Source: Oscillospiraceae bacterium
Lineage (GTDB): Bacteria; Bacillota; Clostridia; Oscillospirales; Ruminococcaceae
NCBI GenBank assembly: GCA_016302225.1
Contig: JAEDOB010000051.1
Location: 1 to 11,025 of the forward strand
DNA length: 11,025 nt
Direction: 5' to 3'
The translations under genes and the position numbers were made by a program. Shown here piece after piece: positions 5,615 to 11,025 of this stretch (position 1 is the stretch's first letter; each line of letters opens with the position of its first letter). Under the pieces are notes generated by a model. It was not told the DNA's origin, did no database searches, and saw nothing but the letters and a program-made list of their open reading frames with translations.

Positions 5615-8185
5615 ATGATAAACCGTTTCAAGGAATTCCTGAATACAAGCTTTGTGCGCAGGATAGTTTTCAAATTTGTCCTGATATACATAGTCCTGCT
5701 GGCTTGCTTTGGGCTTATTACCTATATGCTGACAAGAATGTACATAATTTCCGATACGGAGAAAAATCTGAGAAGCACCAGCGGCTCGGTTTCCGCCGCC
5801 GTGGACGAATATATGACCTCAAAGGTATCTCCCCTGAGAATGCTCGCCTCCAACAGGTCTGTGCAGGAATATCTTATGGAGGATAAGGAAAGTGCTGAAA
5901 GACCTCTCGATAAAGCCAACGTGGTCTATGCGCTCCTTGACAGTGTAAACGAATACGACGGGGATATTAAGGGTGCATGGATAGTCAGCGACAAGGGCGG
6001 AAATATGCTCGGCAGCAGCGGCATTTATATGACTGCAGACGAATTCGGACATACAGGAAGAAATTGGTACACCCCTCTTATCTCCAATCAGTCCGATTCC
6101 TACTATTGGTTTTCCAACGATTCCCAGGGAATAATCGCCACGGAGGCGGTCGTTACCATTGTCCGCACAGTTACGGCAAACAGGAATATTATCGGATATG
6201 CAGGCATTGAGATAGACAGCACGGCGCTGTTTGACAATCTGGACGCATATTCGGCAATAAACGGCAGCTATCCCATGCTTATCTCCTCAAACAACAGCAT
6301 TATCTATGCCCCGTCAAGCGCCGAATTCAATAGACTTTTCGGCATCAACACCCCCGAGGTCACATCGGTCATTTCCAGAGCATCTGTTTCATCGGGTTCC
6401 GAACCGCTGACTATCGGAAATGTCACCCACTACGTAAACTTTGACCGAAGCAGCGTTACCGGCTGGAACACAGTCATTCTCTTTGACGGAAATGTTATGA
6501 ACGGAAATATGACCAGATTGTTTATGCAGGAGATAGCTATCCTCACCTGCCTGCTCATCATAATGTTTATCGGCACGGCAAATATAATCAAATACGAATC
6601 CAAGCCTATCGGCGAAATTACCACAGGTCTTAACGTTATCAAGAGCGGCACATATTCCGCAAGAATAAAGTCTGCGTCCAAAAACGAGCTGGGAATTATC
6701 GGTTCGGGCATTGACGACCTTGCCGAGCAGCTTCATACCAAAACAGGACTTATCGACAAATACTCCAACCTTGACCAGCTAACAGGGCTTATCAACCGCC
6801 AGAAATTCTTTGAGATAGTTGCGGACAGCATTGTCACCTGTTCGGAGGAAAAGAGCAGATTTGCCATTCTTTTCCTTGATATTGACAATTTTAAATGGAT
6901 AAACGACACTCTCGGTCACAGCTACGGCGATCAGGTGCTCATAACCTTTGCGGAAAGGCTGTCCCTTTCTCTCAGTGAGGGAACGAAAACCGCACGTTTC
7001 AGCGGCGACGAGTTCGTTGTCCTGCTGAAAATAGGCGAAAATAATGACTGCATCACCGAAGCCGTTTCCAAGCTGAAGGCACAGTTTGACAACCCTATCA
7101 GCGTACTGGGCGACCCTATTTACATCAAGTATTCCATCGGTATCTCTGTATTCCCCGAGGACGATGTTACGGCGGATATGCTTATCCGTGACGCAGATAT
7201 TGCCGTTCAGAAGGCAAAGGAACGGGGCAAGGGCAGAGTTGCATACTTTAACAACAAGCTCCACAAGAAGATAGTCAGCAAATCCGCCATTTCCCAGCAG
7301 CTCAACTCCGCTCTTGACAAGGGCGAGCTGTTCCTTAACTATCAGCCTATCATCTCCACGCAGACGGGCGATATTTACGGCTTTGAGGTGCTTATCAGGT
7401 GGAATTCCGAGGAGCTGGGCTTTGTCCCTCCCGATGAATTCATCAATATCGCAGAGGAAACGGGAGCCATTATCCCCATCGGCACATGGATATTTGAGTC
7501 CGCCTGCCGTTTCCAGAAAAAGCTCTACGACAAGTGCCACAAGGATCTGATGATCTCCATAAACGCATCACCCGTTCAGCTGAAAAAATCAAACTATCTC
7601 GAACACGTCAAGCGTGTACTTGAAATTACCAAAATAAATCCGAAGTTCATTCAGATAGAAATAACCGAAAGCACGCTGATAGACTTTACCAACAACAGCA
7701 GCGACATTTTCAATCAGATATGCGACCTGGGAATTTCCCTTGCTCTGGACGATTTCGGTACGGGCTATTCATCGCTGAATTACCTGAAAAACTTCCCCAT
7801 CAAGTGCCTGAAGGTCGACAAATCCTTTGTTGACGAGATATACACCAACCGCAAGGACTATGCTATCACCGACTCCATTATCGACCTTGTTCACAATCTG
7901 AACATAAAGACCGTTGCGGAGGGCGTTGAAACGGTGGGACAGTTCAATGCTTTGAAGGATATGAAGTGCGACTACATTCAGGGATTCCTCATGTCAAAAC
8001 CTCTCGACGAGGACAAAATGATAGACTTTGTCGAGAAATACGACGCCCTTCATAAGCCCGACGAGGAGCATATGGCGGAAAAGGAGCGTATTCTTGCCGT
8101 TGAACGTGAGGAAAAGAAACAGCAAGACGAGCAGAAAAAGGCAGAAGCAATTGCAGAAGCCGCCGTCACCCCCGATGAAGAATGA
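5615..8185 (+). CDS. Membrane-bound cyclic-di-GMP enzyme: Cache sensor, HAMP, GGDEF and EAL domains
   Basis: 856 residues. The start is the ATG at 5615, ten bases after GGGAGG (5600-5605). Membrane segments at about 18-39 and 306-328 flank an extracytoplasmic dCache-type sensor (about 45-300, with WYTPLI and YAGIEID). HAMP follows (about 330-380). The GGDEF domain (about 385-550) has S463-G-D-E-F, an accepted variant of the diguanylate cyclase signature, and no RxxD inhibitory site upstream. The EAL domain (about 565-810) has E591-V-L-I-R instead of EAL, but keeps the other phosphodiesterase residues: SINASP, IEITES, D712-D-F-G-T-G-Y-S-S, KVDKSF, AEGVE and QGFLMSKPL. It should make and/or degrade c-di-GMP in response to an outside ligand. 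The C-terminal 45 residues are a charged Glu/Lys helix. The gene is divergent from the cell-wall hydrolases and lies just ahead of a lipoprotein gene. Which activity dominates cannot be read from sequence. Confidence 0.93.
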   Translation: MINRFKEFLNTSFVRRIVFKFVLIYIVLLACFGLITYMLTRMYIISDTEKNLRSTSGSVSAAVDEYMTSKVSPLRMLASNRSVQEYLMEDKESAERPLDKANVVYALLDSVNEYDGDIKGAWIVSDKGGNMLGSSGIYMTADEFGHTGRNWYTPLISNQSDSYYWFSNDSQGIIATEAVVTIVRTVTANRNIIGYAGIEIDSTALFDNLDAYSAINGSYPMLISSNNSIIYAPSSAEFNRLFGINTPEVTSVISRASVSSGSEPLTIGNVTHYVNFDRSSVTGWNTVILFDGNVMNGNMTRLFMQEIAILTCLLIIMFIGTANIIKYESKPIGEITTGLNVIKSGTYSARIKSASKNELGIIGSGIDDLAEQLHTKTGLIDKYSNLDQLTGLINRQKFFEIVADSIVTCSEEKSRFAILFLDIDNFKWINDTLGHSYGDQVLITFAERLSLSLSEGTKTARFSGDEFVVLLKIGENNDCITEAVSKLKAQFDNPISVLGDPIYIKYSIGISVFPEDDVTADMLIRDADIAVQKAKERGKGRVAYFNNKLHKKIVSKSAISQQLNSALDKGELFLNYQPIISTQTGDIYGFEVLIRWNSEELGFVPPDEFINIAEETGAIIPIGTWIFESACRFQKKLYDKCHKDLMISINASPVQLKKSNYLEHVKRVLEITKINPKFIQIEITESTLIDFTNNSSDIFNQICDLGISLALDDFGTGYSSLNYLKNFPIKCLKVDKSFVDEIYTNRKDYAITDSIIDLVHNLNIKTVAEGVETVGQFNALKDMKCDYIQGFLMSKPLDEDKMIDFVEKYDALHKPDEEHMAEKERILAVEREEKKQQDEQKKAEAIAEAAVTPDEE

Positions 8186-8219
8186 AAATTTCTCCCTGCC
8201 CATTGGTGGGGAGAAGTTT
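8186..8219 (+). terminator. Hairpin between the GGDEF-EAL gene and the lipoprotein gene, weak terminator or attenuator
   Basis: Arms 8186-8196 and 8209-8219 pair over 11 bp (one G-T) around a 12-base loop, starting directly after the TGA stop. The descending arm ends in TTTGTTT, an interrupted T-run, so termination is probably partial. The ribosome binding site of the next gene starts five bases later, and no promoter is seen in the gap. The downstream gene is therefore likely to depend on readthrough or on a promoter inside the upstream gene. Confidence 0.55.
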
Positions 8220-8237
8220 GTTTATAGGAGATTATTT

Positions 8238-9410
8238 ATGAAAAAACGACTTGCCGCAATACTTACACTTTCCTTAATGCTGACCGCCTGCGGAGCTTCG
8301 GGAGATACCGCAGATACGACAGCTGCGACCGAATCGGTATCTTCCGAGGTCACATCTGCGGAAACCACAACAGCCGAAACGACCGCCGTAACTACAACAC
8401 AACAGGAAACAACCGTATCTGAAACAGAAACCGAAACAATTACCGAACCTATCCTTCCGCAAAGCATTGACCTTTCGGAATATATTGACAGCTTTGACGA
8501 AGCAGAACCGCTTCAATATTCGGTTTACGATTCCCTGTACAGCTATGAATACGAAGTCCCGCAGTCTGCGGAAAAGGCTGCTCTGGACGCCGTTTTGTCC
8601 TCGGAATACGTAAGGATAGTTACCGAAGAAGCAAAGAAAATGTTTGATTACAAGGACGGTGTTTACAGCTATATCGCAGAAGAAGAAAGCTTCCTTACCG
8701 ATACATACTTTGAATATCTGGGCGAAAATTATCAAATCGAGCCAAGGCTTGTTATGACCCGAAACGCCAAATTTGACGGAGAAAATACCGAGTATATTTT
8801 CATCTACGCCATTCCCCTGCACTACGATTTTCTGGAATGGAGCGGCACCACCGAGTTTTTTATCCCCGTCTATGTAAACTCAAACGGTGAAGCTTTCCTG
8901 CTTGAAGCAGCGGCACAGCAAACTCTTTATAAGCCCGACCTGCTTCGCTATTCCGACGGAGTTATCCACGCCGCATTTACAAGCGGTCACACAGCGGGAA
9001 CATCATACTTTGTCATTTACAGCTTCAAGGACGGCAAGCCGAAGCTTGAAACCGAGGGCTGCGGACTGAGCTTCGAGCCCACCGGCGGGACTATGATTTT
9101 CAACGATCATTCGGGCTTTTTCGGACACGGCAATCTATTCTTCCGTGACGGAAAGCGGGACTGCTACTGCGGCATTTCGGGCGTCCCCGCTTCGGCCGAG
9201 CTTAAAAGGATACTTTTGGAGAACGGCTGTATATCCGATGAAAATGATGCTTGCGAGGTGTTCGGCGGCAAGTATATTTCATTTGATATGAGCAGCATAA
9301 AGGTCGAAAACGGCAGCATTACCGACAGCGAATACGGCAGCATCTACACCGACGAAGAATACTGCGATTATCGGTATTGGCTGAATATCGACCTGAATTC
9401 GGAAAAATAG
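8238..9410 (+). CDS. Lipoprotein of unknown function
   Basis: 390 residues. The ATG at 8238 follows ATAGGAG (8224-8230) by seven bases. Residues 1-18 are a classic lipoprotein signal (KKR, hydrophobic run, LTA-C18). Residues 20-72 are a Thr/Glu/Ser spacer, and the rest (about 75-390) looks like one globular, mostly beta domain rich in Tyr, Phe and acidic residues. Segments such as YIFIYAIPLHYDF, EFFIPVYVNSNGEAFLL and SYFVIYSFKDGKPKL suggest repeated beta hairpins. Six further Cys (275, 309, 311, 331, 339, 376) cluster in the last third. I recognise no catalytic motif or named family. The protein should be anchored outside the cytoplasmic membrane. The 52-bp spacing behind the Cache-GGDEF-EAL gene allows co-transcription, so it could be a ligand-binding partner of that sensor; this is a guess from position only. 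Confidence 0.85.
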   Translation: MKKRLAAILTLSLMLTACGASGDTADTTAATESVSSEVTSAETTTAETTAVTTTQQETTVSETETETITEPILPQSIDLSEYIDSFDEAEPLQYSVYDSLYSYEYEVPQSAEKAALDAVLSSEYVRIVTEEAKKMFDYKDGVYSYIAEEESFLTDTYFEYLGENYQIEPRLVMTRNAKFDGENTEYIFIYAIPLHYDFLEWSGTTEFFIPVYVNSNGEAFLLEAAAQQTLYKPDLLRYSDGVIHAAFTSGHTAGTSYFVIYSFKDGKPKLETEGCGLSFEPTGGTMIFNDHSGFFGHGNLFFRDGKRDCYCGISGVPASAELKRILLENGCISDENDACEVFGGKYISFDMSSIKVENGSITDSEYGSIYTDEEYCDYRYWLNIDLNSEK

Positions 9411-9529
9411 TCAAATTATACAATATATGTCGGAAATATTATACCCTATTGCTATTGACTTTTACCCTTTAAACCGATTATAATTATACTTATAATGACA
9501 TTTTTTTGCGAAAGGAGCATATCCCCAAT
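9411..9529 (+). promoter_or_regulatory. Promoter and leader of the acyl-CoA synthetase gene
   Basis: TTGACT (9455-9460), an 18-base spacer and TATAAT (9479-9484) give a good sigma-A promoter. A second TATAAT lies at 9491-9496 without a clear -35. AAAGGAG at 9511-9517 is the ribosome binding site, 12 bases ahead of the ATG, slightly far. The first 40 bases of the gap show no convincing terminator for the lipoprotein gene. Confidence 0.75.
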
Positions 9530-11025
9530 ATGCCGATTACAGAAATACTTGAAGAAAACTGCCGAAAATTCGGTAACGATATTGCTTTGGTGGAGGTAAA
9601 CCCCGATATTCAGGAAAACCGCCGTGTTACCTGGAAGGAATACGAGCTTATCGAGCCTAACACCCTCAGCCACTACCGCCGTGAGATAACATGGAACGTG
9701 TTCAACGAAAAGGCTAACCGTTTCGCTAATCTGCTTCTCAGCCGAGGTGTGAAAAAGGGCGATAAGGTGGCTATCCTGCTGATGAACTGCCTTGAATGGC
9801 TGCCTATTTATTTCGGAATACTGAAAACGGGCGCACTGGCTGTCCCGCTGAATTTCCGCTATACCTCCGACGAAATAAAGTACTGCCTTGACCTTGCCGA
9901 GGCAGACGTTCTGGTGTTCGGTCCCGAATTTATCGGACGTGTGGAGGAAATTGCCGAGGACATCAGCAAGCACAGGCTGCTTTTCTATGTGGGCGGAAAC
10001 TGCCCCACCTTTGCCGAGGATTACGACCGACTGACCGCAAACTGCGGGAGCACATCTCCCGACATTAAGCTTACCGACGACGATTACGCCGCCATCTACT
10101 TCTCTTCGGGAACAACAGGTTTCCCCAAAGCCATTTTACATAAGCATATGAGCCTGATGCACTCCGCTAAAGTTGAGCAGGCACATCACGGACAGACCAA
10201 GGACGATGTTTTCCTCTGCATACCGCCCCTTTACCATACGGGCGCAAAAATGCACTGGTTCGGTTCCTTCCTAGTAGGCGGAAAGACTGTACTTCTCCGA
10301 GGTGTCAAGCCTAAGACTATCCTTGAAGCGGTTTCTACGGAAAAATGCACAATTGTCTGGCTGCTTGTGCCATGGGCGCAGGATATTCTGGACGCTGTTG
10401 ACAGGGGCGATATAAAGCTGGAGGATTATCAGCTTGACCAATGGAGATTGATGCACATCGGCGCACAGCCCGTTCCCCCGAGCCTTATTGCACGCTGGAA
10501 GAAGTATTTCCCCAACCATCAGTATGATACAAATTACGGTCTTAGCGAGTCCATCGGCCCCGGCTGCGTTCATCTGGGCGTGGAGAATATCCACAAGGTA
10601 GGTGCTATCGGCAAGGCTGGCTACGGCTGGGAAACCAAGATAGTTGACGAAAATGGAAACATCGTCAAGCGTGGCGAGGTGGGCGAGCTGGCTGTCAAAG
10701 GCCCCGGCGTTATGACCTGCTACTTTAACGATCCCAAGGCTACCGATGAGGTACTGAAAGACGGCTGGCTTTTCACGGGAGATATGGCGCAGGAGGACGA
10801 GGACGGCTTCATTTTCCTTGTTGACCGAAAGAAGGACGTTATCATATCCGGCGGTGAGAACCTATATCCCGTACAGATAGAGGACTTTCTCAGAGGTCAC
10901 GACGCTATTAAGGACGTTGCAGTTATCGGTCTGCCGGACAAGCGTCTGGGAGAAATTGCCGCTGCTATCATCGAGCTGAAGCCCGACCACAGCTGCACCG
11001 AGGAGGAAATCAACACCTTCTGCAA
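9530..11025 (+). CDS. AMP-forming acyl-CoA synthetase (class I adenylate-forming enzyme), 3' end outside window
   Basis: 498 codons are visible, and the frame is open to the window edge. It starts MPITEILEENCRKFGNDIAL. The family motifs appear in order: A3 P-loop SSGTTGFPK (192-200), PPLYHTGAK, A5 YGLSES (336-341), A7 GWLFTGD418, A8 hinge D432-RKKD, then GGENLYPVQIED. The C-terminal A10 lysine lies past the edge. The enzyme activates a carboxylic acid with ATP and joins it to CoA in the cytoplasm. Medium or long fatty acids or aromatic acids are plausible, but the substrate cannot be told. The sequence closely fits what I recall of a conserved Clostridial acyl-CoA synthetase group. One oddity is the N-terminal stretch 34-55, where a TWKEY motif is followed 20 residues later by a second, TWNVFNEKANR, which is the usual family motif. 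Own promoter; no evident link to the genes on its left. Confidence 0.9.
   Translation, partial: MPITEILEENCRKFGNDIALVEVNPDIQENRRVTWKEYELIEPNTLSHYRREITWNVFNEKANRFANLLLSRGVKKGDKVAILLMNCLEWLPIYFGILKTGALAVPLNFRYTSDEIKYCLDLAEADVLVFGPEFIGRVEEIAEDISKHRLLFYVGGNCPTFAEDYDRLTANCGSTSPDIKLTDDDYAAIYFSSGTTGFPKAILHKHMSLMHSAKVEQAHHGQTKDDVFLCIPPLYHTGAKMHWFGSFLVGGKTVLLRGVKPKTILEAVSTEKCTIVWLLVPWAQDILDAVDRGDIKLEDYQLDQWRLMHIGAQPVPPSLIARWKKYFPNHQYDTNYGLSESIGPGCVHLGVENIHKVGAIGKAGYGWETKIVDENGNIVKRGEVGELAVKGPGVMTCYFNDPKATDEVLKDGWLFTGDMAQEDEDGFIFLVDRKKDVIISGGENLYPVQIEDFLRGHDAIKDVAVIGLPDKRLGEIAAAIIELKPDHSCTEEEINTFC

Noticed and set aside
6779..7540. Minus-strand open frame of 253 codons inside the GGDEF-EAL gene
   Set aside because: It lies opposite conserved GGDEF and EAL sequence and its composition is that of a frame shadow; no promoter or ribosome binding site was seen.
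9411..9450. Possible terminator after the unknown lipoprotein gene
   Set aside because: Only short A/T pairing (AATAT/ATATT) is present, with no stable stem and no T-run.

Overview
The window looks like chromosomal DNA of a Gram-positive gut or rumen Firmicute, most probably a Ruminococcus-like member of the Oscillospiraceae. The reasons are consensus sigma-A promoters and strong GGAGG-type ribosome binding sites, secreted proteins with long Thr/Glu/Ser-rich spacers, lipoprotein signal peptides, and an acyl-CoA synthetase of a type I recall from Clostridia. The assignment to Ruminococcus is inference. I see no mobile element, CRISPR array, tRNA or rRNA.

Left half (minus strand, read right to left): a lipoprotein with a GHL10-family glycoside hydrolase domain (3615-5282) is followed by a 1085-residue secreted protein (251-3508). 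The latter joins a divergent GHL10-like domain, a long beta-rich middle, a complete zinc N-acetylmuramoyl-L-alanine amidase (Amidase_3) domain and an acidic tail, and ends at a strong terminator (206-242). Beyond the terminator is the first 41 codons of an AraC-type regulator (1-124), cut by the window edge.

Right half (plus strand): a 332-bp divergent promoter region (5283-5614) separates the hydrolase pair from a membrane-bound Cache-HAMP-GGDEF-EAL cyclic-di-GMP enzyme (5615-8185). A hairpin in the 52-bp gap leads into a lipoprotein of unknown function (8238-9410). After another good promoter comes an AMP-forming acyl-CoA synthetase (9530 to the end, incomplete).

How the parts may work together: the two minus-strand genes look like a peptidoglycan remodelling pair. 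Amidases strip stem peptides from glycan strands, and a GHL10 relative in E. coli (DigH, formerly YddW) is reported to cut such denuded strands. Here both activities, or one activity plus a degenerate domain, are encoded side by side and partly in one polypeptide. Their promoter region is shared with a c-di-GMP enzyme, and a recurring ATTTCC/GGAAAT element lies at all three gene starts. Whether the c-di-GMP gene controls the hydrolases is speculation. The AraC fragment and the acyl-CoA synthetase look like unrelated neighbours.
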